Positions 9,888 through 20,295 of a stretch of 40,302 nt of DNA are shown here, in pieces. The translations under genes and the position numbers were made by a program. Numbering within the stretch: the first letter of the stretch is position 1; each line of letters begins with the position of its first letter. The notes under the pieces were generated by a model that was not told where the DNA came from, made no database searches, and was given only the letters and a program-made list of their open reading frames with translations. The DNA is from Alphaproteobacteria bacterium (GTDB taxonomy: Bacteria; Pseudomonadota; Alphaproteobacteria; UBA7879; VGCX01), in NCBI GenBank assembly GCA_016869935.1, contig VGCX01000003.1, positions 1 through 40,302 of the forward strand, written 5' to 3'.

Positions 9888-10697
9888 TTAAACTAATGCA
9901 ATATCTGGAGCATCAATCGCTTTCATACCCACCACATTATACCCGCAGTCTACGTGATGAACTTCTCCTGTAACACCCGTTGATAAGGGGCTTAAAAGAT
10001 AAAGTCCCGCGCCCCCAACTTCTTCTTGCGTAACGTTACGCTTGAGAGGAGAGTTATACTGGTTCCACTGAAGGATGTAGCGAAAATCTCCGATTCCTGA
10101 AGCAGCAAGAGTTTTAACTGGGCCTGCTGATAAGGCGTTAACACGGATATTTTTGCTCCCTAAATCAACAGCAAGATATTTAACGCTTGCCTCTAGTGCC
10201 GCCTTAGCAACACCCATCACATTATAATGGGGCATAACTTTTTCAGCGCCATAATAGGTGAGTGTTAGACAACTTCCGCCATTTGACATTAAGTGCTGTG
10301 CTCTTTGGCAAACAGCTGTAAAGGAATAGCAGGAAATATCCAAGCTTTTTAGAAAATTCGTACGGCTCGTATCACAATAAAGACCAGAAAGTTCTGTTTT
10401 ATCGGCAAACGCAATCGCATGGACGATAAAATCGATTGATCCCCATTCTTTCTTTAATGTATCAAATACCGCATCTAATTGATCATCCTGTGTAACATCA
10501 CAAGGAAGAATAAGCTTAGACCCAACGGATTCCGCTAAGGGACGAACACGCTTTTCAAGGATTTCCCCTTGATAGGTAAAAGCAAGCTCCGCTCCGCTTT
10601 TATGGGCAAGATGTGCAATAGCCCAGGCGAGAGACTTATCATTGGCAACGCCCATAATAAGACCGCGTTTGCCGACCATCAGAGAGTGATTTGACAT
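9888..10697 (-). CDS. fabI: Enoyl-[acyl-carrier-protein] reductase (NADH)
   Basis: GKRGLIMGVANDKSLAWAIA; YNVMGVAK (Y-x6-K) active site; LSAGPVKTLAASGI. Confidence 0.95.
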   Translation of the reverse strand: MSNHSLMVGKRGLIMGVANDKSLAWAIAHLAHKSGAELAFTYQGEILEKRVRPLAESVGSKLILPCDVTQDDQLDAVFDTLKKEWGSIDFIVHAIAFADKTELSGLYCDTSRTNFLKSLDISCYSFTAVCQRAQHLMSNGGSCLTLTYYGAEKVMPHYNVMGVAKAALEASVKYLAVDLGSKNIRVNALSAGPVKTLAASGIGDFRYILQWNQYNSPLKRNVTQEEVGGAGLYLLSPLSTGVTGEVHHVDCGYNVVGMKAIDAPDIALV

Positions 10698-10823
10698 TGA
10701 TTCCTCTTTCTCTTTGCTCTTTTAGTAAAACGACATTATCCTATATTATGTTTAAAAATAAACTAAAATCTTATTGATCTGTAGAAAATGAATGTCTATT
10801 TTTAAAGAAAATCAATATCAGAA

Positions 10824-11702
10824 GTGTTCATGATGTCAATCAGTTTTCAGGAATTAATCCTTAAATTACAAACTTTCTGGGCCAAGCAAGGTTGTGCAAT
10901 ATTGCAGCCCTATGATACCGAAGTAGGTGCTGGCACGTTGCATCCTGCAACAACCCTAAGATCGCTCGGTCCAAAACCTTGGCGTGCTGCTTATGTTCAG
11001 CCCTCTAGGCGCCCAGGAGATGGTCGCTATGGAGAAAATCCAAATCGTCTTGGTCACTACTATCAGTTTCAGGTTATTATTAAGCCCTCCCCCCCTAATT
11101 CACAGGAGCTTTATCTCGAAAGTCTTAAGTACATTGGTGTTGATATGCAAACGAATGATATTCGATTTGTAGAAGATGATTGGGAAAATCCAACCATTGG
11201 GGCCGCAGGTCTTGGGTGGGAAATATGGTGTAATGGCGCCGAAGTAAGTCAATATACCTATTTTCAACAGGTAGGAGGTATTGCCTGCAATCCCGTTTCC
11301 CTAGAACTCACTTACGGGTTAGAACGCCTTGCCATGGTGCTCCAAAAAGTTGAAAATGTTTATGAGCTAAATTGGAATGGGTTAGAAGGCGACAAAAAAA
11401 TTACCTATGGAGATGTCTTCTTAAAAAATGAGCAGCAGTTTTCTGCGTATCACTTTGAACATGCAACGACCGATATGCTCTTTCAACATTTTCGAGATGC
11501 AGAACAAGAATGCCTTAAGCTCTTAGGGGCACGGTTACCCCTGCCAGCTTATGATCACTGTATTAAAGCCAGTCATATCTTTAATATTTTAAATGCACGC
11601 GGTGTAATCAGTGTAACAGAGCGTGCGACTTATATTGCCAGAGTCAGAGACCTTGCAAAAGCGACCTGCTCTCTTTGGCTAGCAATGGAAAAGGAAGACT
11701 AA
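10824..11702 (+). CDS. glyQ: Glycine--tRNA ligase subunit alpha
   Basis: [70 protein letters not shown]; start could be at a near in-frame ATG. Confidence 0.96.
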   Translation: MFMMSISFQELILKLQTFWAKQGCAILQPYDTEVGAGTLHPATTLRSLGPKPWRAAYVQPSRRPGDGRYGENPNRLGHYYQFQVIIKPSPPNSQELYLESLKYIGVDMQTNDIRFVEDDWENPTIGAAGLGWEIWCNGAEVSQYTYFQQVGGIACNPVSLELTYGLERLAMVLQKVENVYELNWNGLEGDKKITYGDVFLKNEQQFSAYHFEHATTDMLFQHFRDAEQECLKLLGARLPLPAYDHCIKASHIFNILNARGVISVTERATYIARVRDLAKATCSLWLAMEKED

Positions 11703-11704
11703 AA

Positions 11705-13774
11705 ATGTCTTGGTATCTTTTAGAACTTTTAACTGAAGAAATTCCAGCACGGATGCAAGAAAAGGCCTCTGAGCAGCTCGGCGAGATGTTAAAGGAAAAA
11801 TTAAAGGCAGAAGGACTAGACTTTAAGTCTTTAGAAACCTTTATAACACCCCGTCGCTTAGGTGCTTTTCTTGAGGGTCTTCCAGCGGCACAAAACGATC
11901 GAGTAGAAGAAAAAAAAGGACCGAGCGTTACAGCATCTCCAGACGCAATCCAAGGGTTCTTGCGCTCAGCTAACGTATCTCTTGAAGAATGTGAAACCCG
12001 AGAAATCCCCGGAAAGGGATATTTCTATTTCGTTCAAAAAACAACAAAAGGCCAATCCTTAAAGTCTCTTTTATCAAAAATAGTTTCTGAGATTATTCAA
12101 GAATTTCAATGGCCTAAATCTATGCGGTGGGGTTCTTATACGTCTTCGTGGGTTCGCCCTCTCCGGTCAGTTATCTCTCTTTTAAATAATGAAATAGTCC
12201 CTCTGTCTTTGGAAGATCCCCATATCACCGTAGGACGATCCACACACGGTCATCGATTTTTAGCCTCAAAGGCTTTGGAAGTTCATAGTTTTGATGACTA
12301 CAAACGAGGCCTTCACGAATTCTATGTTATGTATGATCCAAAAGAACGCTTTTCTTTTATTAAAATCCAGATGGAGAAAATATGCGCAGAGAAAAAACTT
12401 CTTGTTAAAGAAGATGATGCCCTTTTAAAAGAGGTTGTTGGATTAACTGAATGGCCCATTGTGGCAACAGGTCGCATTGACAAGCAATTTATGACCTTGC
12501 CCCCAGAAGTTCTAGAAACAACGATGAAAGTTCATCAACGGTATTTTTCTGTTTTAAATCACGATAGAACAACAGCCCCTTATTTTTTAGTGGTTGCAAA
12601 TACCGAGACCATTGATCATCAAACGCAAATTGTTGAAGGAAACGAACGTGTTTTAAGAGCGCGGCTCTCCGATGCAGCCTTCTTTTGGAATCATGATCAA
12701 AAAATACCTCTCATCGAACGATTGGCATCATTAAAAGATTTAGTCTTTCATGAAAAAATAGGGTCTGTTGCTGAAAAAGCTCAACGTATTAAACTACTGT
12801 CTTCTTTTTGCTTTTTTGGAGACCGAAGAGATTTTTCTTTAGTAGAAACGGCTGCAGAACTTTCCAAAGCAGACCTTGCAACCGGCATGGTGGGAGAATT
12901 TCCAGAACTCCAAGGTATTATGGGAGCCTATTATGCTAAAATAGAAGGAAAACCTGAAGCTGTTTCTCTTGCTATCAGAGAACATTATTCGCCTCTTGGT
13001 CCAAATGATAAGGTACCAATAAGCCCTATAAGCGTTGGCGTAGCTTTAGCTGATAAAATTGATACATTGGTAAGTTTTTGGGCGGCTGGCATCCAACCTA
13101 CGGGATCTAAAGATCCTTACGCACTAAGACGAAGCGCTTTGGGGGTTATCCGTCTTATTTTGGAAAATGAACTGACACTTCCTTTGAGGGATGTTTTTTC
13201 TAAGGCATATGATTTCTTGCCTATTGGTATGAAAAAAGAACCCAAAGAGACAGTTTTAAAGGATTTAATAGAGTTCTTTAAGGGAAGACTAAAGGTTTTC
13301 TTAAAAAACAAAGAGTTTGATAATTCAATAATTGAATCAGTGCTTCCGCCTCATTGGGATGGGGATATTTATAAGTCGTATCAAATTTTAGAAGCGCTTG
13401 ATCGTTTCTTACAAACATCTGGGGGACAAGATTTACTCGTTGCCTACAAAAGAGCCGCTAATATTGTTGATAGCGCAGAAATTTTAGATATAGTTCTTGA
13501 TGAAACGCTATTGGATCAAGAAGAAGAAAAAGATCTTTATCAAGTATTTTTGACGGTTCAAAAAAACGTTGAAACCGTGATCCGTCTTGCTGCAGATTAC
13601 CAGCGTGTGATGGAGAGATTTTCAGATCTCAGGATTCCGTTAGATGCTTTTTTTGATCGTGTAACTGTTCAAAGTGATGATGAAAAAGTTCGTGAAAATC
13701 GTTTGGCTCTTCTTAAAAGTATAAGAATTCTTTTAGAAAGCGTTGCTAACTTTGGGACAATTTCTCTTCCATAG
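11705..13774 (+). CDS. glyS: Glycine--tRNA ligase subunit beta
   Basis: Start placed at MSWYLLELLTEEIPARMQ (internal ATG of ORF 11675..13774); KSMRWGS, GSKDPYALRRSALGVIRL. Confidence 0.94.
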   Translation: MSWYLLELLTEEIPARMQEKASEQLGEMLKEKLKAEGLDFKSLETFITPRRLGAFLEGLPAAQNDRVEEKKGPSVTASPDAIQGFLRSANVSLEECETREIPGKGYFYFVQKTTKGQSLKSLLSKIVSEIIQEFQWPKSMRWGSYTSSWVRPLRSVISLLNNEIVPLSLEDPHITVGRSTHGHRFLASKALEVHSFDDYKRGLHEFYVMYDPKERFSFIKIQMEKICAEKKLLVKEDDALLKEVVGLTEWPIVATGRIDKQFMTLPPEVLETTMKVHQRYFSVLNHDRTTAPYFLVVANTETIDHQTQIVEGNERVLRARLSDAAFFWNHDQKIPLIERLASLKDLVFHEKIGSVAEKAQRIKLLSSFCFFGDRRDFSLVETAAELSKADLATGMVGEFPELQGIMGAYYAKIEGKPEAVSLAIREHYSPLGPNDKVPISPISVGVALADKIDTLVSFWAAGIQPTGSKDPYALRRSALGVIRLILENELTLPLRDVFSKAYDFLPIGMKKEPKETVLKDLIEFFKGRLKVFLKNKEFDNSIIESVLPPHWDGDIYKSYQILEALDRFLQTSGGQDLLVAYKRAANIVDSAEILDIVLDETLLDQEEEKDLYQVFLTVQKNVETVIRLAADYQRVMERFSDLRIPLDAFFDRVTVQSDDEKVRENRLALLKSIRILLESVANFGTISLP

Positions 13775-14528
13775 GCTCTGCAGGCATTCCTTTTTCTAAA
13801 AGATCTGAAACCATTGAATCCATGCGTGGGAGCTTTACAACTTGTGACCAGTATTGGAGCGTTAGGCTGATGTGTTCGCAATACTCTTTAAAGTTCAGAG
13901 GCTTTCTAATGAATCCAGCCGCATAGTGTTGATAGCATTTAATCATTTCTTCACGATCTACAGAATTTGTTAGAACAATAACGGGAATATCACATAAGCG
14001 CCGATCCCTTTTAATTTCTTTTAAAAGGATCTGCCCCTCCTTACGAGGCGTATTTAATTCTAAGATAATAATTTCAGGTCTTGGAAAGGTTGGTGGAGTC
14101 CCTGGATCTTTTAAGAATTCCAAAACCTTGTCCCCACTATGAAAAATATGAAAATTAGAGGGAATTCCAGATTTTTCAATAGCTTTTCTTGTAATAAGGG
14201 CATCTTCAGGATTGTGCTCCAGAAGCAAAATATCAATTGGTTTTTGTCTTTTCTCCGGCAAATTCCCTTTAATGCTTTTTACAAAGCTTTTATGTGTTTC
14301 TTCAAACCCCTCAAAAAACTGATCACTTTTTATACCCATCACAAGGGAAACTTGATAAAGAACCCCAACAGATATACGTGTTTTCCCTTGTTCGTATTTC
14401 TGTAATTGCTGACAAGATAAAAAAATCTTCTCTGCAAGATCCCCTAGAGACCACCCTAGTTTTTTTCGATACCGACGAATTCGAGCCCCAACAAAAGGAT
14501 CTAGTTTAGATATATAAGATTTTTCCAT
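13746..14528 (-). CDS. XRE-type HTH + receiver (REC) fusion protein with non-canonical phosphorylation site
   Basis: 260 aa; VGARIRRYRKKLGWSLGDLAEKIFLSCQQLQKYEQGKTRISVGVLYQVS (XRE) then DILLLEHNPEDALITRKAIEKSG...IIILELNTPRKEG...IPVIVLTNS...GFIRKPLN (REC). Confidence 0.85.
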   Translation of the reverse strand: MEKSYISKLDPFVGARIRRYRKKLGWSLGDLAEKIFLSCQQLQKYEQGKTRISVGVLYQVSLVMGIKSDQFFEGFEETHKSFVKSIKGNLPEKRQKPIDILLLEHNPEDALITRKAIEKSGIPSNFHIFHSGDKVLEFLKDPGTPPTFPRPEIIILELNTPRKEGQILLKEIKRDRRLCDIPVIVLTNSVDREEMIKCYQHYAAGFIRKPLNFKEYCEHISLTLQYWSQVVKLPRMDSMVSDLLEKGMPAEPMEEKLSQS

Positions 14529-14592
14529 AAGCTATACCTATTTTTATTATTTTTTCTTATTAAGCATTAGTCCATATAAGATAATTAAAACA

Positions 14593-14619
14593 AGTTGAAA
14601 TATTGTTAAAAATTCAACT
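14593..14619. repeat. 7-bp inverted repeat AGTTGAA-N13-TTCAACT upstream of the XRE-REC gene
   Basis: Read directly, about 65-91 bp upstream of the start codon; operator role is speculative. Confidence 0.5.
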
Positions 14620-14704
14620 AAATATATTCAAACCTTCCCGGGGAGGAGGTATAATCAGGCGGATTTCTGGGATTTTTTGATAAGTTTTTTTAAAAGAAAA
14701 ATAC

Positions 14705-14745
14705 AAAAAAAGACAGAAAAAATCTTTTAATTCTTGTCTTTTTTG
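14705..14745 (-). terminator. Intrinsic terminator downstream of dsbA-like gene
   Basis: Minus strand AAAAAAGACA-loop-TGTCTTTTTT with flanking T-run. Confidence 0.75.
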
Positions 14746-14764
14746 TAAAAGATTAAGGGTATCT

Positions 14765-15520
14765 TTAAGAAGGGTTATGGGGGGCTTCACTATGCTGGGG
14801 CTCCTTATGCTGCGCAGCCCCTGCAAGCTTTTCGCGCTCTTTTTGAATCGCTAAACGAAATTCATCGATACCAACGACACCTGGAAGAAGCGTTGACTCA
14901 CCGATAATAAAGACCGGTGTCCCTTCAACACCAACCGATTCAGCAATATGATGATTTCTTTGAAGAACGGCCTCAAGCGATGGATCTTTCATGTCTTTTT
15001 CAAGCTCAGACATATTAAGGCCCACTGTTTTGGCGATACCTAGAACAACATTTTTTGTGAACTCACGATTATTCGCCATAAGTTCTTGGTGCATAGGAAT
15101 ATATTTTCCTTGTTTATGCGCTGCAAGAGCAGCACGTGCAACGAACGTATCAGAAAAAATAGGAAATTCTTTGTAAATCACTTTAAGATTTGGATCTGTT
15201 TTTACAAGTTCATCAACGATTGGATCGGCTTTGCGACAGTATCCGCAAGCATAGTCAAAGAAGTAAATGATGCTAAGATCGCCTTCTGGATTTCCAGCGA
15301 TAGGACTATCTTTATCTTCAGAGAGCTCTTTTGTTTTCTGTTTAAGCACATCAGCCTGCTGTTTCTTTTGTTCAGCTATATCTTTTTCACGAAGTGTTTG
15401 CATCCCTTCTAAGGTGAGTTTGGCTAATTCTTCTGGGTTTTTTTGAAAGTGTTTCCACGTTGAATATCCCCCTAAACCAAGGCTTAGGATCACTAAAAAC
15501 ATCAAGACTTTTATTTGCAT
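14765..15520 (-). CDS. DsbA/Com1-like thiol:disulfide oxidoreductase
   Basis: FFDYACGYCRKADPIVDELV (CGYC active site), GVEGTPVFIIGE; start set at MQIKVLMFLVILSLGLGG because the longer ORF overlaps holA. Confidence 0.9.
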   Translation of the reverse strand: MQIKVLMFLVILSLGLGGYSTWKHFQKNPEELAKLTLEGMQTLREKDIAEQKKQQADVLKQKTKELSEDKDSPIAGNPEGDLSIIYFFDYACGYCRKADPIVDELVKTDPNLKVIYKEFPIFSDTFVARAALAAHKQGKYIPMHQELMANNREFTKNVVLGIAKTVGLNMSELEKDMKDPSLEAVLQRNHHIAESVGVEGTPVFIIGESTLLPGVVGIDEFRLAIQKEREKLAGAAQHKEPQHSEAPHNPS

Positions 15521-15590
15521 ATTATTTCTTCTTTGATAACTTCTCATAAGATAAATATACTTGAAGTACATTGAAATCTCAAGATTTTTT

Positions 15591-16607
15591 TTAATGCGTC
15601 CTGCTTTTACTAAAATCCAAAAGAACTTTTTCAAAAACATTATTTGCCAAATCTCCGGACGTCTTACAAAAAGTTTCCACTTGAATCAAAGAATCTAAAA
15701 GGCTCTCAAGAGCCTTAACAGGCCATTTTTCTAAAAATCGTTTTACCTTGTCTTTTTGGTGACTAAAAATAGGAGGAGTGACCATCATTAAGGCTTGATC
15801 GATTGCTTTGCCTTCTGTTTGAGCACATTTTAAGGCATAAAGACGACGGGTGTTAAAAATAAGTGTCCTTAAAACACCAATCGAAGATCCTCCTTCTGCA
15901 AGCTGTACTTGAAAAAAATGGAGGGTTTTTTTTGGGTTTTGGTCAAAAAAAGCATCTATCAAATCGTCATACCCCAAAACCTCATTGACTGAAAGACACG
16001 ATTCGATATCTTGTTCCAAGATATCACTTTTGCTCAACGTATAGGTTAAAAGTTTTTCGATTTCACCTTCTAACACCAAAGGGCTTCGAACAAAAATTTC
16101 ACTCAGTTTTGTTAAAAGATTAGGGGTAATTGTTTTATTTTCACGACGAAAAATATCCCCTAATTTTTGCTTAATATCCTCTAATGTTGGCGCAAAACAA
16201 CCCATCGATAAAAGAGAACGTTCTTCTTCATAATACTGACGCATTTTTGAGGAGGGTTTTAGATATTTATCGGCTGTAACAATAAAAAAAGAGCAGTGAT
16301 CATCTTCTAAAAACTCCTTAATAAAAGGAAGTGTTTTTTCTGATGCCCTCTGAAGCCAAATTGTTTTTTTTTCTTCTTCAAAGAGCGTTCTCTCTTTTAA
16401 TAAATCCGATAAAAAAACTTCTTTTGATAGAACTTTTTCAGCATCTATGCTTAAAGTCTCTGAGAGTTTTGTTTTTAAAGCCCCTTGAAGAAAGGTATGA
16501 ACTTTTTCAATGACGAATAAATCTTCTTCTCCATAAAAAAGAATAGATTTTGCATCCTTAATCCCAGAATTTAAAAGCGTTTTAAATTGGTAAGTTGCTA
16601 ATTTCAT
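15591..16607 (-). CDS. holA: DNA polymerase III subunit delta
   Basis: 338 aa; FYGEEDLFVIEK, C-terminal RRLYALKCAQTEGKAIDQALMMVTPPIFSHQKDKVKRFLEKW; adjacent to lptE-leuS as is usual. Confidence 0.85.
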   Translation of the reverse strand: MKLATYQFKTLLNSGIKDAKSILFYGEEDLFVIEKVHTFLQGALKTKLSETLSIDAEKVLSKEVFLSDLLKERTLFEEEKKTIWLQRASEKTLPFIKEFLEDDHCSFFIVTADKYLKPSSKMRQYYEEERSLLSMGCFAPTLEDIKQKLGDIFRRENKTITPNLLTKLSEIFVRSPLVLEGEIEKLLTYTLSKSDILEQDIESCLSVNEVLGYDDLIDAFFDQNPKKTLHFFQVQLAEGGSSIGVLRTLIFNTRRLYALKCAQTEGKAIDQALMMVTPPIFSHQKDKVKRFLEKWPVKALESLLDSLIQVETFCKTSGDLANNVFEKVLLDFSKSRTH

Positions 16608-17110
16608 TCAACCGTTGGATTGCTTAAGTAACTTGATATACTAAGTTTTATAAGATTTGCAACAAGCTCAACTGTTCCCTCTTGCGCATTATTTTTGGAA
16701 ACAATATTTGAATAATAAGAGGTGGTTAAAATATTATAGTCAGAGCTTTCAGTTTCTGATGCTTGATGAAGGACTTTTCCTGTTTTTGCGTCTTTCAAAG
16801 TATAATGCACAGATAAAACAACTTCAGTCCGTGTTGTGGTTGCGTCTTTTGCAACCCCTAAATCCCGGTCAGAAAAACGGAGAGAAATATCTAAAATATA
16901 GTGAGGATTTCTTGGGTTTCCTAAAGGCGTTAGCTTTTGCACCAAAGCATTTCGCATCACCTGGCCCAGCCGTCCCTCAATTTGAGAAACCTTGATAGAG
17001 GCAAGGCGCTCAACAACATCTCCTTCATAAGAACTATAAAGAGGTTTGAAGGCACAACTACTCATGAAGAGCAAACTAAGTCCCAAAAAACTTTTTTTAA
17101 ACCACAACAT
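16604..17110 (-). CDS. lptE: LPS assembly lipoprotein LptE-like
   Basis: Lipobox [42 protein letters not shown]; between leuS and holA; start set at [10 protein letters not shown]. Confidence 0.82.
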   Translation of the reverse strand: MLWFKKSFLGLSLLFMSSCAFKPLYSSYEGDVVERLASIKVSQIEGRLGQVMRNALVQKLTPLGNPRNPHYILDISLRFSDRDLGVAKDATTTRTEVVLSVHYTLKDAKTGKVLHQASETESSDYNILTTSYYSNIVSKNNAQEGTVELVANLIKLSISSYLSNPTVE

Positions 17111-19649
17111 TAACGATCCTATTTTTAACAATGATAATCTTTTTAGGGGAACGTCCTTCAAGGTGTCGCTGAACCCCCTCTAAAGCACAGGCCTGTTTTT
17201 CAATTTCAGCTTCTGAGGCTTCTTTAGAAAGCGTAATTTCACCGCGTAATTTTCCATTCACTTGAATTGCAAGCGTCATATGATCGTCTTCTATGAGGGA
17301 AGGATTTGCTCTAGGCCATCCAAATTCAGAGATTGTTTTTACCTCTTTGCCATTCAATGTGCACCAAGCCTCTTCAGCAAAGTGGGGCGCAATTGGTGCC
17401 AAAAGCTGACAGAGTATTTTGGCAGAAAACCAGACAACGTCCTTTTCAAAATCATTCTTGGGTTCCAAAGCAAAGAGCGCATTTGATAATTCCCGAAGAC
17501 GTGCTATTGCCTTATTAAAGTGATAGTGTTCAAAATCCTCTGTTACCCATCTGATAGTTTTATGGGTAAGACGGTAAGCATTTTGAAATATTGGTGTCAT
17601 ATCATCTAAGACAAGAACCTTTTCTTCTCTCTGTCCAGCTTCCTTTACAAACTGCCACAAGCGATTGAGATAACGCCATACGCCTTGAAGGCCCGCATCA
17701 GACCAGTCTAAATCTTTCTCTGGGGGAGAATCTGACATAACAAAAAGTCGCGCTACGTCTGCCCCATATTCTTGAATAATATGTTCTGGATCAACAACAT
17801 TTTTCTTGGATTTGCTCATTTTCTCAGAGGGGCCGACAACGATTTCTTCTTGCGTTTTTAGGTGAAAAGCTTTTGACCCTTTCTTGTGAATATCATCAGG
17901 GGCAACCCATTTACCTTCTTTGGTTTTATAGGTTTCATGGCAAACCATCCCTTGCGTCATGAGTGCTTTAAAGGGTTCACGAACTGTTGTGTATCCACAG
18001 TGGCGAAGTGCCCGACTAAAAAACCGCGCATAAAGTAAGTGCAGGACTGCGTGTTCAACGCCCCCTATATATTGATCAACAGGGCACCAGTCGTCCACTA
18101 CACTCTTTTCAAAAGCGCTCAAAGCTTTTGGACTACAATAGCGAAAGAAATACCAAGACGATTCAAAAAACGTATCTAAAGTATCTGTTTCTCGTCGCGC
18201 TGGCTTTTGACATTTGGGGCATATTGTTTTGGACCATGTTGGGTGATGATCCAAGGGATTTCCTGGTTTGTCAAAAGACACATCTTCTGGAAGTCTGATG
18301 GGAAGATCAGATTCTGGAACTGGAACAATCCCACAATCATTGCAGTAAACAATGGGAATAGGACAACCCCAATACCGCTGACGAGAAACACCCCAATCGC
18401 GAAGACGATAGGTTGTAATGCCTTTGCCAAGATTTAAAGATTCAATTCGTTCAATTGCTTTTTTCTTTGCCTCTTCAACCAGAAGATCATTCAAAAAATC
18501 AGAATGAATCATCGTTCCATCGCCTGTAAACGCCTCTTGGGTCAGGTTCGTTTCTTCGGCAACTAGGGGCTGAACCACTTGGCGAATTGGAAGATTATAT
18601 TTTTGAGCAAACTCAAAATCCCGTTGGTCATGAGCAGGGCACCCAAAAACAGCCCCTGTGCCATAATCGGCAACCACATAATTGGCAATATAAACGGGAA
18701 TTTCACGCGTTGGCTCGAACGGTGAGACCACCCGAATGCCCGTGTCGATCCCTTTCTTTTCAACTGTTTCTAAAGCTTTTTCACTTGTTCCTAATCGGGA
18801 ACATTCTTCAATAAATTCTCGAACATCTTTTCTACCCTTTAACCCTTGTGCTACGGGATGTTCGGCAGCAATCACCAAAAAACTTGCCCCAAAAAGGGTG
18901 TGAGGACATGTCGTAAAAACAGAGATAGAAAGAGTGTTGTCTTTTGTTTTAAACTCAACCTCTGCTCCATAAGATTTTCCAATCCAATTACGTTGCATGG
19001 TTCTAACCTTTTCAGGCCAACCAACAAGCTCATCGATACCCGACAAAAGATCTTCTGCAAAATCGGTAATACGTAAAAACCACTGTGACAGTTTTTTCTT
19101 TTTAACAAGGGCTCCAGAACGCCATCCACGGCCATCCACCACCTGTTCATTGGCAAGAACGGTGTGCTCAACGGGATCCCAATTCACGGTAGATTCTTTT
19201 CGATAGGCAAGTCCTACCTTAAGAAAGTCCAAAAACATTTTTTGTTCATGAACATAGTATTCTGGATCACAGGTTGCAATCTCCCGCTTCCAATCGTAGC
19301 TAAATCCCAGTGATTTTAATTGGGCTTTCATTGCCTTAATATTTTCATAAGTCCAATGCGCTGGATGGGATTTTCGCTCAATTGCTGCATTTTCTGCAGG
19401 AAGGCCAAAAGCATCCCACCCTATTGGGTGCAAAACGTTATATCCTGAGGTTTTTTTGTAACGCGCGAGCACGTCCCCAATCGTATAATTACGAACATGG
19501 CCCATATGAAGCCGACCCGATGGATAGGGGAGCATTTCAAGAACGTAGTACTTATTATCCTGATGATCGTGCGCAGCAAAAAGGCCGTTTTCGTCCCAAA
19601 ACGATTGCCATTTTTTTTCAACTGTCCGAAAATTATATTTCTCTGACAT
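17097..19649 (-). CDS. leuS: Leucine--tRNA ligase
   Basis: 850 aa; [34 protein letters not shown]1 editing domain present. Confidence 0.97.
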   Translation of the reverse strand: MSEKYNFRTVEKKWQSFWDENGLFAAHDHQDNKYYVLEMLPYPSGRLHMGHVRNYTIGDVLARYKKTSGYNVLHPIGWDAFGLPAENAAIERKSHPAHWTYENIKAMKAQLKSLGFSYDWKREIATCDPEYYVHEQKMFLDFLKVGLAYRKESTVNWDPVEHTVLANEQVVDGRGWRSGALVKKKKLSQWFLRITDFAEDLLSGIDELVGWPEKVRTMQRNWIGKSYGAEVEFKTKDNTLSISVFTTCPHTLFGASFLVIAAEHPVAQGLKGRKDVREFIEECSRLGTSEKALETVEKKGIDTGIRVVSPFEPTREIPVYIANYVVADYGTGAVFGCPAHDQRDFEFAQKYNLPIRQVVQPLVAEETNLTQEAFTGDGTMIHSDFLNDLLVEEAKKKAIERIESLNLGKGITTYRLRDWGVSRQRYWGCPIPIVYCNDCGIVPVPESDLPIRLPEDVSFDKPGNPLDHHPTWSKTICPKCQKPARRETDTLDTFFESSWYFFRYCSPKALSAFEKSVVDDWCPVDQYIGGVEHAVLHLLYARFFSRALRHCGYTTVREPFKALMTQGMVCHETYKTKEGKWVAPDDIHKKGSKAFHLKTQEEIVVGPSEKMSKSKKNVVDPEHIIQEYGADVARLFVMSDSPPEKDLDWSDAGLQGVWRYLNRLWQFVKEAGQREEKVLVLDDMTPIFQNAYRLTHKTIRWVTEDFEHYHFNKAIARLRELSNALFALEPKNDFEKDVVWFSAKILCQLLAPIAPHFAEEAWCTLNGKEVKTISEFGWPRANPSLIEDDHMTLAIQVNGKLRGEITLSKEASEAEIEKQACALEGVQRHLEGRSPKKIIIVKNRIVNVVV

Positions 19650-19651
19650 TA

Positions 19652-20182
19652 TTACTTTTCTTCTTGTATGCGAATATCACGCGCACGCTTTAAAATTGTT
19701 TCCTCGATTTGATCAATCACATGATGGGAAACAGGCGCATCAACCCAATCTTTATCTTTAAGCTCCTGACGGAAAACAGAAACCCTAATCGCATCAGAAC
19801 GCAACTGACGACCAATAATAATAACTTCCATTTTCAATCGTTCATTAGGGGACGCGTCTGTAATATGCCAGTCTGTGAGGATAACCCCCCCAAAAGGATC
19901 CGTTTTAACTTTTGGAAGAACCGCTAGAACATCGAGTGTCGCCCGCCATAAATAACTATTGACACCAATATTTGATTCCTCCGCTTTTTTGGATCCAATC
20001 GATAAAAGAGGTTCCCCAAAAATATATCCCTTCGTTTTTTCTTGGGTGCGTTCTAATTTTGTCTTGGGGGTTCGGCGGTCGCGGGATGCAGCATCCTCAA
20101 GGTCTTTATCTTGACGATTACACTGAGCAAGAAAGCCCGTTAACATAAGTGAAATAAATAAGAAACTTTTCCGTGAGCTCAT
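19652..20182 (-). CDS. DUF3576 domain-containing lipoprotein
   Basis: Signal/lipobox [40 protein letters not shown]; upstream of leuS. Confidence 0.8.
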   Translation of the reverse strand: MSSRKSFLFISLMLTGFLAQCNRQDKDLEDAASRDRRTPKTKLERTQEKTKGYIFGEPLLSIGSKKAEESNIGVNSYLWRATLDVLAVLPKVKTDPFGGVILTDWHITDASPNERLKMEVIIIGRQLRSDAIRVSVFRQELKDKDWVDAPVSHHVIDQIEETILKRARDIRIQEEK

Positions 20183-20251
20183 AAGAAACCTTTTTCAATA
20201 GTACGTTTGACGACAGGCCTTACTATACAGATTTTTAAAAAAGCTTCAAAT

Positions 20252-20276
20252 AAAAAAGGGAGCTTTCGCTCCCTTT
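20252..20276 (-). terminator. Intrinsic terminator downstream of porin gene
   Basis: Minus strand AAAGGGAGC-GAAA-GCTCCCTTTTTTA; 9-bp perfect stem with T-run. Confidence 0.9.
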
Positions 20277-20295
20277 ATAATGGTTACTCTAAAGA

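Noticed and set aside
14614-14826. 70-aa minus ORF overlapping the dsbA-like 3' end
   Set aside because: Frame-shifted shadow of the dsbA tail running across the terminator.
15521-15640. N-terminal 40-aa extension of the dsbA-like ORF
   Set aside because: Overlaps holA; a better signal-peptide start is at 15520.
16657-19693. Several antisense ORFs of 60-112 aa across lptE/leuS
   Set aside because: Shadow ORFs of conserved leuS/lptE coding sequence; low-complexity or implausible proteins.
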